Origin: Triatoma infestans
Taxonomy: Eukaryota; Arthropoda; Insecta; Hemiptera; Reduviidae
Reading direction: 5' to 3'
DNA: 64,000 bases
Assembly (NCBI GenBank): GCA_011037195.1
Contig: JAAEAF010014810.1
Coordinates: forward strand, 1-64,000
The notes under the pieces are model-generated. The model was not told the DNA's origin and did no database searches. It worked only from the letters and a program-made list of their open reading frames with translations. The position numbers and the translations under genes were made by a program. Each line of letters opens with the position of its first letter. The first letter of the stretch is position 1. Below, in pieces: positions 30,936 through 42,544 of the stretch.

Positions 30936-31910
30936 TTTTTACTTTCTCTTACTCCTAGTAAGAGGAAGTATTGTAATCGTGTCAAATTTTCGGTATCGAG
31001 TTTTCACCGGATATATCCGTTTTCAGGTCCCCTGAGTCCAAAAAATTGGTTTTTACCAAATGTTCTGTGTGTGTGTATGTGAACAGCATAGCTCAAAAAC
31101 GAAAAACCGTAGAAAGTTGAAACATGATATTCCATTTAGGTATCACCATGGCATCTGACAGTACGTTATCTGTCAAAATTCCTAACCGGAAGTACCACTT
31201 TACTAGTTGTTTTTTTACATTTTTGCGTTTTTCTCAAAAATGGTTGCGACGATTTCCTCCAAACTTGGAATCTGAACTGCACATACAAAGAGCTACAACT
31301 TTTGTTTGTAACATTTCTCTGGGAAAATTCATTTAAGGGCAGTTATGGGAGAGCGATGGGGGTTAGGTTTTCATCTATTGTGCTATTTCAGTTTATTAGA
31401 CAATTCTGTCATCTAAATAATGTTAATTAGAATTGAATATGTTATTGAAATTCCGAGTTTGATAAAATCGGAAAACTGGAAGTGCGTTTATTTACCACTT
31501 TACAAAATGATTTTTTCACTTTTTTGCGATTTCCTCAAAAATGGCTTTGGCGATTTTCTTAAAACAATATATATAAACTACACATACAATGATGTAAAAC
31601 TTTTATTTAAAACATTTCTCTGGGAAAACTCATGTAAGGGCACTTTTAGGGGAGGGTGGGGTTATGTTTTTCTCTAAAGTGCTATCATAGTTAATTATAC
31701 AATTCTATCATCCAAACAAACTTAATTAGAAATAAATAGATGGCCAAAATTCCGAGTTTTAAGAAAATTAGTAAACCGGAAGTGCGCTTTTACAGTTTTT
31801 TCACTTTTCGACGAATTTCATTAAATTTTGGTAAAATTTGTCAATTATAATTTTGAGAACTCGAGTGAGAGATAAAAGTTGTGTGAGTGTTTCACACAGA
31901 TTTTTTTTGC
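30936..31910 (+). repeat. Family S, most complete copy (about 970 bp)
   Basis: The 5' end TTTACTTTCTCTTACTCC forms a hairpin with AGTAAGAGGAAGT. The middle carries TTTTCACCGGATATATCCG and GTGTGTATGTGAACAGC. Three body units follow, with CCTAACCGGAAGTACCACTT (31183), AAACTGGAAGTGCGTTT (31472) and GTAAACCGGAAGTGCGCTTT (31771), spaced about 290-300 bp. The 3' end is GAGAGATAAAAGTTGTGTGA followed by GTGTTTCACACAGA and T8. There is no ORF, so any mobility would be non-autonomous. Confidence 0.75.
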
Positions 31911-33435
31911 TTTAAAACTTATTCCACTTCATGAGAAATTTGAAGAGACAATATTAAATGAAACCAAAAAAGATTTATAAACATTAATTAGTTCAAAATA
32001 TCTCAAAGATAAATTATTGATCTATTTCATTTAAAGATGAACTAATTTTATTAGATCATAATTTTTTAATACAAGTTTATTTCTTTTTTAATATCCCTTG
32101 ATTTTTTAATGTTCATCTTTTTATGCATTATTATAATAAATAAACTTATAAGGTAACATTATTAAGTTGTAATTAGTTAAATATAACTGTCCAACAGTAA
32201 ATTAATAACATTTGACTTAAATAGTAAATAGCTATTACATTATAATAATGGTAATAAATTTTATGCATAATTATAGGTAGACCGCTACAAATGATAACAA
32301 TAGATTAAATGATTATGATATAGATTATATCAGTAACTATTTGTTATCAAAGATAGACATCTCAATAATCAATATAAACAATAAAAATATAGTATTCCCA
32401 TTGTGGCTCAACATTATTATAATAATATATTCTATTATATACTTAATAATCTGATAACATAGAATTGTATAATAATATTATAATAATGATAATAATATAT
32501 ATCACCGTTAGATAAATCTTCTTTATGTCATTCGTCTTTAACCTAAATTAAATGATCAATAAAATAACTTAATTAAAAAATGAAGTAGTTATTATTTCTG
32601 TTAAACAATTAGAACTGAGTTTGCAATCAATTGATTACTGATTCGCTAGTTTCGGACATCAAGACTTTATTATTCCTCTTATATCATTAATCATTAATAT
32701 ATGCGATATATATTATATGCTGTAAAATTCTTTGTCTTTTTACTCATTATAATGACCCTCCTATTATGGTAGTCTATCTCTCTATAAGTTTTTAATTCGG
32801 AATTAAAACTGGTTCCAACTTTGCGTGTATAACTTAATTACTATACAACACTATATGTTTAAATTATATATATATATATAAGATTTTAAGTTGTTTATTT
32901 AATTTTATCTAAAAACTACTGTTTAATTTATTTTTATAATTAATGATATTAATATAAGAGTAATGTGTTTGGATAGAATTGCAAACATATTATATAAGTT
33001 AAACATGGATGTCTCAAATATATTCACGATTCGTGTGTTCAAACCAAAGCATGCAAGAGCATTATTTCTTTTTTTGAAATCCATTAGCAAAGATTTGTTT
33101 TACTTTAATGGCCTTGGTCTCTCTCTAAATGTTGTTTTTAAATTGTTTATAAAAAGAAAGAAAAAAAACTGAATGCTTGTTTTAGTAACATCTACTTACT
33201 GTTGGTGACATTTAACTTTTAAAAGGTTTTAAAGTTGACTTGTCGTAATTCATTATTTTTTCTATAAAAAAGCAAAAAGATAAGTCATCTTGAAATGTAT
33301 AAATTTAATTAGTGAATATAAATTTTGTGGGCTCTTTATTATACTTTCTTCTACTGATATACTTAAGCAAGTTATTTACTTTCGTGTTAAATATTCGAAA
33401 TTCCATTTTCTTTTGAACTTTTCGTTTCATACAAA
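31911..33435. other. AT-rich sequence, no gene recognised
   Basis: Very AT-rich. I found no coding motif, SINE or foldback. Confidence 0.45.
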
Positions 33436-33439
33436 ACAA

Positions 33440-34235
33440 TGTTTATTTTTGTTTAATGAATGAAAACGAGACCTTAATATTCCGTTTGTATCATGAGATT
33501 TATCATGAAGGATTCGGTGAAATTTCGTCCACCAGAAATGTAACTTGACCGAAAATTTTTTTTTTCTCGCTTTTTCAAACTTTTATAAGCAGCGATCCCC
33601 TTGAAATCAAACTCCTCTTGATAACAACATTAATATAGAAATGCATCTTTTTTTAATATTTGTTTAATATCACAAAATGATTAATCTCTATTACTATAAT
33701 GATCTAAAAGAAAAAAGAAGAAATAAAACAAATTACACCCCTTTATAAGAAAATTTGAAAGAAGCATCACGATATTTGTAACTTAAAAAAGAATTCGTTA
33801 CATGACACTTCAACATAAGATCATTAATGTGAAGAATGTGCTCGGTGTGCTTGAACCAAAGCGATCACATTTGGCTGTAGTTAGATCGAACCCGTTTTCC
33901 GAGGTTCAAGCGGTTATATTGCTTACTGAGAATCGCATTGACTTGACCCCACCATTATGAGGTGAGAAATACCAGAAGAAATGGTTCAGCCGCCGCTACT
34001 TATCCCTGTATTCACGATGTACAATCGGAGTCACTACTCAGACTTGTGCAATCGAATACGGCTTTCGCTACAATGCCATGCTGGTGAAATTTCAATTAGA
34101 GACTTATTATTTTTGTTTGAAACTTCTTTTCGGGAAAATTCATTTAAAGAGGTTTGTGGAGGGGGAGTAAGATTATGCTTTCCTATAATAAGTGATTTTA
34201 TTACATTTAGATCCTCCGATTGTTATTACATTGCA
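33440..34235 (+). repeat. Family S fragments
   Basis: 33480-33600 (ATATTCCGTTTGTATCATGA, CGTCCACCAGAAATG) and 34090-34200 (TTTTTGTTTGAAACTTCTTT, GGGAAAATTCATTTAAAGAG, GGAGGGGGAGTAAG). The part between (33700-34080) is unclassified. Confidence 0.5.
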
Positions 34236-34254
34236 TAGAAATAAACATCTAGTA

Positions 34255-34966
34255 AGAATTACGAGTATATATTCTTCAAGAATTGCGCACAGATATGGGG
34301 TTCTAGGATGTACTTTTCTTTAGAAACTTTGCCAGTTAAAAAATGCTTTAACTTGCCAGTGAATACTCCAGATTTCGTTTTATATTTAGAGACTGGGGGT
34401 CTTTCCAATTTTTCTGTATACGACAAAATTGAATTTGACATATACCCGTAAATGTTTAGAGCTTCCACCGCATAGATACCCAAATATTTTTATAAACGAA
34501 ATTATTAAAAAGAAATTGTTTTTTTTATAAGGACTGGGAGAATCTTTGTTTAACATATAACATTGACTTCGTTCTAAAAATGAAGGTTAAATTATTAGAA
34601 ACTTATAAAAATATTTGCATTACATAGCGTACATCACACTCTGTATAAATCCCTAAATAGTTACAATTGTATCAATAATATTAACCTTGACAGTTCGATT
34701 ATTAGTTGGATCATAAAAGTTAGAGGAGAATTACTTTTTTAAAATTATTATGATTTTTAATAAAACAATAAAAAATTTGCTCCTTGTGTAATTTGAGAGA
34801 AAATAAAGATGTCCCGCACTTTATTGCCAGATGCCCCATTTTGAGAGAATTTCGGGTAAAGTTTTTTGACAAAGATATTCTAAACTTCGAGGAACTATTA
34901 GAATACCTTGACGGCAAGGATTGGTTAAGTTTAATTAACTACTGCAAATCTGCCTGGAATTATTAG
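34255..34966 (+). pseudogene. LINE-D C-terminal fragment, copy 2
   Basis: The plus strand reads FFKNCAQIWGSRMYFSLETL, then LPVNTPDFVLYLETGGLSNF, the thumb block. After a decayed stretch it reads VRGELLFLKLL and the open frame 34784-34966 with CNLRENKDVPHFIARCPILR and EFRVKFFDKD. The Cys...HFIARC cluster marks the ORF2 end. The stop at 34964-34966 is probably genuine. Same family as 21080-21570. Confidence 0.7.
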
Positions 34967-34969
34967 ATA

Positions 34970-36080
34970 TTTTTTAGTTAAACAATTTAATTTTTAGACT
35001 TATTCTTATCAAGTTATTTTAATCAGTTTTTTCTTTCTTTTCTTTGTATAAATGTGTTTAGTTTCAACTGTGATTTGTTATTACTAGTGATTGTGAGGTA
35101 TTTATTCTATTTATTTTTTAAGAAGATACTACATATTTTTACATTCTGCTTATTCTTATTACTTGTATTTATCCTCTTATTTTACAATATTGTTTAATTA
35201 TTCTGATATAAACATATGGCAACTCCTCAGACTGTCGGGTGACCATGAGTATGCCTTCAATATTGTTCTTGGAAAAATAATGTTTGTTTTTTTTTGTTCA
35301 ACAAGAATTAATAAAGATTATTATTATTATTATATTCTTCAAGACAATTTGCCAGGTAAATAATTGGATTAAGAGAAAGATGTGATTTTTTTCCCAATCA
35401 TTTTCATTTTAAATGGGGTCATGGAATTCATTTAAGTTGTTTGATACTAAATATTATTTTAGCGTCAATAAAAGATCAATAAAAAAAAATCTGCCCCAAA
35501 TGACGGGATGAGGCTAGAAAACCATTCTAAAAGTTAATGGAAATTTTATATATCTATATATAGATAATTTTACACACAAAAAAAAAGTTGATTTTCGGGG
35601 TTTCTTGGAGTTAGGATTGGTTCCTAAAGTACCGTTTCAATTTGGTATGTTGTCCCGCCACCTACATAATATTAAAAACAGTTACAGGATGAATATTTCT
35701 AACCAGATTTGTAATCATTACAATTGTTGGGTTTATTTTAATTAAGGCTCTTAAATATTGACTATGATTCTTTTGAATTCTTAATTGATTAATTGTCCCA
35801 CAGGTAGTAACATCCTCCAGGCGGTGAAGAAAAACTGACCTAAACGGAAGACCTTGGGAATAAAGTAGTGCAGTCAAAACAATGTATTTATAACACTTTT
35901 ATTGGTTCGCCGACGTGACAATTTCAAGGTCTCTTCTATTTATATATACCTATATAAAAAAATCTATATACTCCCAACTCTCCATTTTTTTTTTCTTTCC
36001 ACTTGGAAAAATAAGATTTATTTCTTACGCGGATGAAAATCGCGTAAATAGAGACAGCTTTACAGACGCTAAAGCTTTCT
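34970..36080. other. AT-rich sequence, no gene recognised
   Basis: Possible 3' UTR of LINE-D at the start (ending near the ATT repeats at 35320-35334). Nothing else recognised. Confidence 0.4.
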
Positions 36081-36085
36081 GTTAC

Positions 36086-36229
36086 TACTGGTAAGAGAAT
36101 GTATTACATCCATGTCAAATTTTCGAGTTTTACCGGAAACACATGATTTAAGGACCTCGGAGTTCGAAAAAACAAAATATTTCAAAAAGTGATCACGAAA
36201 ACCGCCCGGGAAACTCAAAATTATTTTCC
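36086..36229 (+). repeat. 144-bp inverted repeat, left arm (family S 5' segment)
   Basis: TACTGGTAAGAGAATGTATT through CCGGAAACACATGATTTAAG to AAACTCAAAATTATTTTCC. By eye it is identical to the complement of 37319-37462. Its sequence is the 5' part of S. Confidence 0.85.
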
Positions 36230-36439
36230 GTTTAGATAACACGGCAGCTCACTTGAAAAGTATCAGGCAAAATTCATCATTCGGAAGTGCGCCTTATTGA
36301 ATTTTTTTTTTTAAATAAAAAGAATTTTTTTTTTTACATTTGAAAGAAAAAGATAAAAAAAAACGACCTCTATAGCTTACGCAATCAATTTTCAAAATTC
36401 TCAGCACAAAATCAATATAAAAGAGTATGTAATTAGTCC

Positions 36440-36672
36440 GTTCAAGTAAGAAGTTTGCGCTTCTCTGATAACATAGACTGCACAGAGCAAATTTAGTTGA
36501 TACAGTCGTTTGCTCTGTGCAGTCTATGTTATCACACTGTTTTGACAGCCCAACAACCTGATGATGGGCGAACACCCGAAACCGGTCGATGACCACAAAG
36601 AGAGAGAAGTAGGCTATCAGAAAAATATCTCTAATGCTTTCAAATTCTGCGGAACCAACCACAACAAATAGA
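36440..36672. repeat. F1 foldback
   Basis: The inner arms are TGATAACATAGACTGCACAG and its complement CTCTGTGCAGTCTATGTTAT at 36520-36540. A hammerhead-like motif follows, then GTCGATGACCACAAAGAG, AAAAATATCTCTAATGC and CTGCGGAACCAACCACAAC. The left outer part of the foldback is lost. Confidence 0.65.
36558..36591 (+). ncRNA. Hammerhead-ribozyme-like motif (F1)
   Basis: CTGATGA, T, GGGCGAACACCC (stem II GGG/CCC after one change), GAAA, CCGG, TC, GATG. The core is fully conserved. Stem I pairs at three of four positions (CAAC against GATG). Confidence 0.45.
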
Positions 36673-37318
36673 GAGATAGTTTGCCGCGTAAAAAGAAACC
36701 CGCTTAAATGGAGGGCTAGGTGTAATACTATATGTATATATATATATATATAAAATTTATAATTCTTTTAGAAACGTCTTTTAACCTTTCAACTGAACGA
36801 GTGTTGTATCAGAACTTTAAATACGATACTTTTTTTACTACTGTTAAAATTATTTAAAAAAAAAAATAAAAACTGGTAGAAATATATACACAATAACCTC
36901 AAAGTGAAAGTTGTGCATTGAAAAGGGAAGGTTAACTTTAGAAAGGTTAATTGTAAAGCACAATTATTTTATGTATTTAAATTAATTTAATGTTAAATTA
37001 ATTTAAATGATGTTAAAACAATTTGTTTTTTTTTTTTATGAATTTCGATAATATTATTAATGAATTTAAGCAATTTCAGACACAAAACTTTAAAGTTTGT
37101 TTAATCGTAAGGTGGCAACCCTGTTTTTTACTAAGCTAAATAACAGTTAAATATAATAGTTAATTATTAGGTAAATATATGTTTTGATAGTTAACGGAAA
37201 CTTGAGAGTTGCAGCTATTGTTCCTAATCTTTTGGCCATGTAAATATCTGCAACAATTTTATCGTTAATGTTTACATACGTCGTATACATGTTATGTTGT
37301 ACATGTAATGTTGTTGTT

Positions 37319-37462
37319 GGAAAATAATTTTGAGTTTCCCGGGCGGTTTTCGTGATCACTTTTTGAAATATTTTGTTTTTTCGAACTCCGAGGTCCTTAA
37401 ATCATGTGTTTCCGGTAAAACTCGAAAATTTGACATGGATGTAATACATTCTCTTACCAGTA
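37319..37462 (-). repeat. 144-bp inverted repeat, right arm
   Basis: Complement of 36086-36229. It is followed directly by a (TA)n run and then by a plus-strand S body, so the inversion breaks inside S. Confidence 0.85.
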
Positions 37463-37760
37463 TATATATATGAGTCCTATGATTTTCTTTAAACTTGTTA
37501 TATCAACTAAACTACACATAGAGAGAAATATATATATATATATATATAGCTTTCAGTTGAAACATTTTTCGAGAAAATACATTTCACACACACACTCACA
37601 CGATCCATTCGCTAAAAACATTTGTTTTATAACATTTGTTTTGTTGAATTGTCATCAGTTCCGAAAACTTTTTTTCAATTGCGTATCTGAGAAAACTATT
37701 TTTGTTGTCAAAAAAAAATTTTTTTTTTTACGCATAACTCCTTTTATTTTCTAAAATGCC
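37463..37760 (+). repeat. Family S body fragment with (TA)n
   Basis: GATTTTCTTTAAACTTGTTA, CAACTAAACTACACATAGAG, (TA)n near 37528-37548, then GTTGAAACATTTTTCGAGAA. The rest (37580-37760) is rearranged S. Confidence 0.5.
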
Positions 37761-38339
37761 TTTTAATCTTCCAAAAAATATTTCATAATATTGTTTATAA
37801 TAAATTTGTAAAAAAATAAAACAAACTATATGATGAATATGTAATGATTGGACAGAGTACATTACAGAGTATGTATATGATTTATGTTATTGTGTAAAAA
37901 ATATATATATATATATATGTACGTATGTAAGTATGTATGCGCTGACTAACGCGTATAGATTTCCCTTGAGGCTAGTTGTTCAGGTTCCAGACTGCCAACA
38001 TTCTGTACTACGTATTATTATTACAGACGATATACCAAGTTTACTTTAGACTATTCTACCCATATTACCACCGATCAATATTAATTCTTATAAATTATTT
38101 ACTACTATCAGCTTATTATTCAATCCACTTGCTCTGGAATCATCTGCCATTACTACAGATAAACATGAAATGTGGGCAGAATCACAAGGAATTTTATCTC
38201 CTTGTGCAGACACTTATTTTTCCCCCCCCGGTAGAATTTTAAACCTTATATTCTAAAACATACAGTATTTTTTGGACTAAACTAACAGCCGTATAGTTTA
38301 GCTTACCGATATAGTTTGGCACTTAGCAGTGTATTTATT

Positions 38340-38752
38340 ATTTTCACTTGTACTCCTCCTACTAAGAGGAAGTACTGCGATCCTGTCAAATTTAAAAAAA
38401 ATGAGTTTTCATTAGTAATACATGTACTGAGGTGTACTGGTATGATTACTTGTTTTTAGCGAGTGGTTTTTTTAGTGTGTGTGAACACAATATCTCAAAA
38501 ACGAAGAATAAGCAGGAAGCTCAAATTTGGTAGTCCGTTTAGATATTATCAGCTCATTCGTTTGCATTTGTAAACGAAGATTTCAGGCAAAACTCATCAA
38601 CCGGAAGTGTGATTTCTTTTTCCAGATTTTTCGCGATTTTCCGCAAAAAAACGGCTCCAACAATTTTCTTTAAATTCCATATACTAACTGCACACATAAA
38701 TACCTATCACTTTTATTTGCAATATATCTCTAAAAAAAAAATAAATTATTTT
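38340..38752 (+). repeat. Family S repeat
   Basis: TTTTCACTTGTACTCCTCCT, AAGAGGAAGTACTGCGATCC, GAACACAATATCTCAAAAAC, CTCATCAACCGGAAGTGTGA, TTTTCTTTAAATTCCATATA, ATCACTTTTATTTGCAATA. It runs up to the F2 copy. Confidence 0.65.
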
Positions 38753-38754
38753 TT

Positions 38755-38895
38755 CACTTACGTTGAAGTGAGAACTCTCTACACAAATTTGGTGAATTTG
38801 CTCTGACGATGGATGAAAATCCGAAACGCGTCAGGAACATAATCAATATGCATGCTACGACGGATAAAGTACCAGATGTTATCCAGCATTGCGGA
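38755..38895 (+). repeat. F2 single-arm copy
   Basis: Matches the right arm of the F2 foldback (14150-14285): GTTGAAGTGA, the hammerhead-like motif, TCAATATGCATGCTACGA, AAAGTACCAGATGTTATCCA, GCATTGCGGATCCGCCCACA. No inverted partner is adjacent. Confidence 0.6.
38803..38832 (+). ncRNA. Hammerhead-ribozyme-like motif (F2)
   Basis: CTGACGA, T, GGATGAAAATCC (stem II GGAT/ATCC), GAAAC, GC, GTC. Stem II is better here than at 14174. Stem I has only two obvious pairs. Confidence 0.35.
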
Positions 38896-39105
38896 TCCGC
38901 CCACATTTTCAAGAAAATAATCGTCTGAGTGAATGACACTACTTTCTCTCACATGTGTTTATAACAGTTATTAGTAATACGACAAATTTTCTTTAAGATT
39001 CAAATTTCACTCAGTTGTCCTAATACAAAAAAAATATAGAGGTAGTGAGGAGCGATAATACCTGTTCTGGCAGAAGTAGAAATGAGATTACCTTATAGTC
39101 CAATA

Positions 39106-39221
39106 GATAACGCCAACTTTGAACAAACCACAAATTCCACGGAAATTAAAGCCGGAAATTCCAGATAGCGCCAACTTTGAACAAACCGCAAATTCCATGG
39201 AAATTAAAGCCGGAAATTCCA
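39106..39221. repeat. Tandem duplication of a 58-bp unit
   Basis: Two adjacent copies of GATA(A/G)CGCCAACTTTGAAC ... AAAGCCGGAAATTCCA with three differences. No coding potential is evident. Confidence 0.8.
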
Positions 39222-39229
39222 CTAAAGCC

Positions 39230-39420
39230 ATGTTTTTCAGAAAATTGTATCAGACAAAAGTGATACGTTTATATCTGTTGCAGTTAGCATTCCAAGTTTA
39301 AAGATAATCGTCATATTATTTAGTCATTTTAGAGAACATTCCAAAAATAAAATAAATAATCTATTCAGTAAAGTCGCACTTCTGGTTATACTGATTTCCG
39401 TCAACTTTGAATAATAGCAA
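39230..39420 (-). repeat. Family S fragment
   Basis: Complement of S body: CAAAAGTGATACGTTTATAT, CATTCCAAGTTTAAAGATAA, TTCAGTAAAGTCGCACTTCT. Confidence 0.5.
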
Positions 39421-39651
39421 TGTTTCTGCTACTAGCAACGTATATTAATATTGTACAGGTGGGAGAACCGTGCATTATACTGAAGTAATACTTTAGAAGA
39501 AAGCTTAACTTACTGTCTCCAGAACTCTCCAAAAATCAAATGAAAAGATATTTGATATAAAGATATTCAGATTGATATAAAGATATTCAAATAAGATAGT
39601 TTAAATGACAAAATATTTCATATAAAAGTGATAATTATTTATAGATCTTAA

Positions 39652-40267
39652 TACGAGGGTAATTCAATAAGTAACGAGACAAATCGCTGTAGCTCAAAAT
39701 CTGATTTATTTAATCAGTACAAAAGTTTGGCTATTTTTCAACATAGTCCCCAGCAACATTTATATACTTGTCCCATCGTTCTTCTAATTTGTGTACAATG
39801 GACAGCTCCAATAACACTCGCGTGCACATCATCAGCTAACTGTTCAACAGTAATACGCCTGTTATCCTGAATTAACGCGTTAACGCGAGATTCGAGGGAA
39901 AAAGTCGTCCACTTCGTTACTCGTCACAGACACTTATATGGCCACTTTTAAACTGTCCTACCCATTTGTAAATGTTCGATCGGTTCCAGAAATTATTCCC
40001 ATATACTTTCAACATTCTTTCGTGGATTTCACTACCTTTGATACCCTCTGCAACTAAAAATCTAATCAGTGAGCGTTCTTCTTTTTCTAAGAAGAGAGCT
40101 TTTTCGGAGAGTTGTAACATTTGAGGTTATGCTTACCAAATACTCTCGTCCAGCTGATAAGAAACTAAGTACAAAGATGCCAACTTGGCTGTATCTGTTG
40201 TATTGATTAAACAAACCGTTTTTGAGCTACAGCGATTTGGCTCGTTACTTATTGAATGACCCTCGTA
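39652..40267 (-). mobile_element. Internally deleted mariner-like transposon
   Basis: Long terminal inverted repeats: the left end is TACGAGGGTAATTCAATAAG then TAACGAGACAAATCGCTGTA; the right end complement is TACGAGGGTCATTCAATAAG then TAACGAGCCAAATCGCTGTA. Each arm is about 45 bp with two mismatches, flanked by TA. The element is about 615 bp, half of a full mariner. It keeps only the N-terminal, DNA-binding part of the transposase. It sits in an S copy that continues at 40268. Confidence 0.8.
39917..40120 (-). pseudogene. Mariner transposase N-terminal remnant
   Basis: 67 residues on the minus strand: KEERSLIRFLVAEGIKGSEI, HERMLKVYG, IYKWVGQFKSGH. This is the first helix-turn-helix of a mariner transposase, which binds the terminal repeats. 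The C-terminal catalytic D,D,D domain is deleted. The piece after 39917 (toward 39660) includes a second fragment resembling the RVNALIQDNRRITVEQLAD region. It is distinct from the intact mariner at 60.6 kb. Confidence 0.7.
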
Positions 40268-40606
40268 TATAGATAGTTTAAAGGCAATCGTTGGAGCTGA
40301 AAATAATGAAAAAGTAAAAAAAAAATCATTCACTAAAGACACCTAGCGGTTGATGGATTTGGGCCGAAACTTCCTGTCAGATACAGTAGTAGTATGTCAA
40401 CGAAGTACCAAATTTAAGCTTCCTGCTAGTTTTCGCTTTTGACATATTTTGTGAAAAATTACATATTATACACAGACCATTTGCTAGAAAAACATTTTCT
40501 TTCGTATCGAAGGAACCATATAAAATGTATTTCCGGTGAAAACGCAATTTCGCAAATTTGACACTATCGCATAACTTCCTCTTATTAGGTGTAAGAGAAA
40601 GTAATA
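40268..40606 (-). repeat. Family S repeat, minus strand with 5' end
   Basis: The minus strand runs from the 5' end at 40603 (TTACTTTCTCTTACACC, AATAAGAGGAAGT) through TTTTCACCGGAAATACATTT and CAAATGGTCTGTGTATAAT to AACCGCTAGGTGTCTTTAG near 40340. Confidence 0.65.
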
Positions 40607-41090
40607 TATATTTATTTTAAACAAAAATCACTGCCTTGCAAATCTCAGCCTTCATGGGCTGTAGTGCTAAAAGGAGGGAAAAAGATTTTTTATTTATTTT
40701 TATAATGTAGTTGTGGTCGTAATAATAATATAGTAATATGCTGTAATTGTGGCCATATTCTGTCTGTTGGTTTTATCATTGAGTATGCAACATTTATTAT
40801 GCTTAATATAACTTAATGATATGTGAGGATAGGTACAATAGTGATATTGAACTTGCTCATGAAGTATTTCAGATTTATGCTGTCCAAATGTGGCTGTCCC
40901 CTTCCATGACCAGTGTGAAGTTAGCAAATAATTGAGTTAAACTTGAAGTTTTCTTTAACTCTTCATATTTCAACATCTAAAACAATTTTAGGTTTTCAAA
41001 AATTTTGAAAAATTCTACTTATTGTGGATCTGTACAGGCATATATTTCTAAATCTAATTCTAGAGATCAGGGACCTTTAACGGGTTAATG
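40607..41090. other. AT-rich sequence, no gene recognised
   Basis: No motif seen. The 75-residue minus frame at 40700-40927 has no recognisable domain. Confidence 0.4.
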
Positions 41091-41094
41091 CACT

Positions 41095-41720
41095 CAGATC
41101 AAAGAAGTCCAGTGCACATCTATTTCTTCTCACATCAACTCCATATCGTTAACGAATGCCAAGATTGAGGCAAGAGGTAATAGCTTCATCCTTGATTCTG
41201 AGCCATTGTTACCGCCCGAATATTTGGAATCGATTTCATGCATAGTGCACCCAATGACAAAGTGGATGATTCCTCTTTCATTCTTCTTGCCTCCTTTTCT
41301 ACAATGTGGATCCTCCACACGAGAACCACAATGTGTAAGTGTTTCTTGAGGAAGCAGTGACCTGTAACCATGGCAATGTTTCTCCGACCTTTTTCTTCTC
41401 TCACCTCCAGGAACGGTAATTTACTGATCCCTTCAAAACTAACGTGGAGTGCCTGTGTCCTGCAACATTCTTCCAGCTGAGGGAATACTTTCTTGTGAGT
41501 AAGTTCTCAAGCAGTTCTGAAAAAGATGCTGCCGCAAGATTCAGAACTTCAGAGCCTTCAATCTGTCAATTACCTCTTCGTTATCTTGAGTACGTCAAGT
41601 GCATACAAACATAGGCATTTCAAGGGAGATGCAAAGCTCTCTTTGTTCGCCTTGAATTTGGCTTTATAGCCCATCTCTCTCTATATTTATCTGTCTTTAG
41701 CTTTGCGAGGAACCGACTTA
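41095..41720 (-). pseudogene. LINE-E ORF2 C terminus (I/R1-type zinc knuckle)
   Basis: The minus strand reads MVTGHCFLKKHLH, then, after a frame change near 41300, EDPHCRKGGKKNERGIIHFV and IGCTMHEI. It corresponds to the familiar LINE tail 'TGH..L..HLH..G..EDP.CR.C.EE.ET..H...CP'. The second Cys of the knuckle is Gly here (CRKGG for CRKCG) and the frame is broken, so it is inactive. Decayed sequence upstream (41480-41720) probably covers the RNase H region but is not readable with confidence. GC content is higher than the surroundings. Confidence 0.7.
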
Positions 41721-41759
41721 TTAATTTCATACTTCAAATTGGTTCTTCTTTTTCCAAAA

Positions 41760-42480
41760 TGATTTTTTAATTGGGCTACTAATATATATTTTTTTTTTTG
41801 CAAATGTGATACTAATGATCACTTAAGGTATCCTACGTTTATTAGCAAACACCTGGTCTAACTGTCCAGGTTATAATAATTTTATGTTAAGAAGTAGGAT
41901 GATACTTGACTGTGTTAGTATCTCATTAAACTTCTAAATATTTTGCCTGAACTATAATTAGTTTAGCAGCAAAAAAAAAAGTATTCAAGCTATATATGCA
42001 AAACAAAACAAAAAATAGGTAATTAAAAACTCTGCGTGCTTTGGTCATTTATTTTACGATTTATTTAAAAAAAACTCATGAATAAATTATTTCAGGTTTG
42101 GCAAATTTCATTATATTTTTATATATATGTATAATTAACAAAGGCTTTTTTGAGATTAATAATAAATCGGCGGACTTTAATAATAGAGGAATTTAAAAAA
42201 AGCAAAAAAAAATATTCGAAGAAATGTGTGGTATACATCCCACGTAGTTGGGCCACTTTATATTTCAGTCAATACTTCAGAATAAATGTTACAACTGAAT
42301 AAAAATAAAATAAAAAAAAACAAGGTTTTAATAAAAATGCATAAATTTAATTTAAGAAGATATTTAAATATAACGGTTTTAGCTTAAAAAAAAAAAAAAA
42401 AATACTTTGGAATCTTAATTTTATTTCTTTATTTTATGTTTTCAGTCCATTTAGACTTGTAAAGTTATACTGAAAATCAC
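41760..42480. other. AT-rich sequence, no gene recognised
   Basis: Poly(A) and poly(T) tracts only. Confidence 0.45.
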
Positions 42481-42544
42481 AGATGCTATAACCGACTTTC
42501 TCTTACAGCAATTTACATAGTTATTTATATGAATAAAACCACTA

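Noticed and set aside
30936..31910. Family S as a Helitron derivative
   Set aside because: The 3' hairpin is attractive, but the end after it is AGATTTTTT and not CTRR. The ends form inverted repeats, which Helitrons lack.
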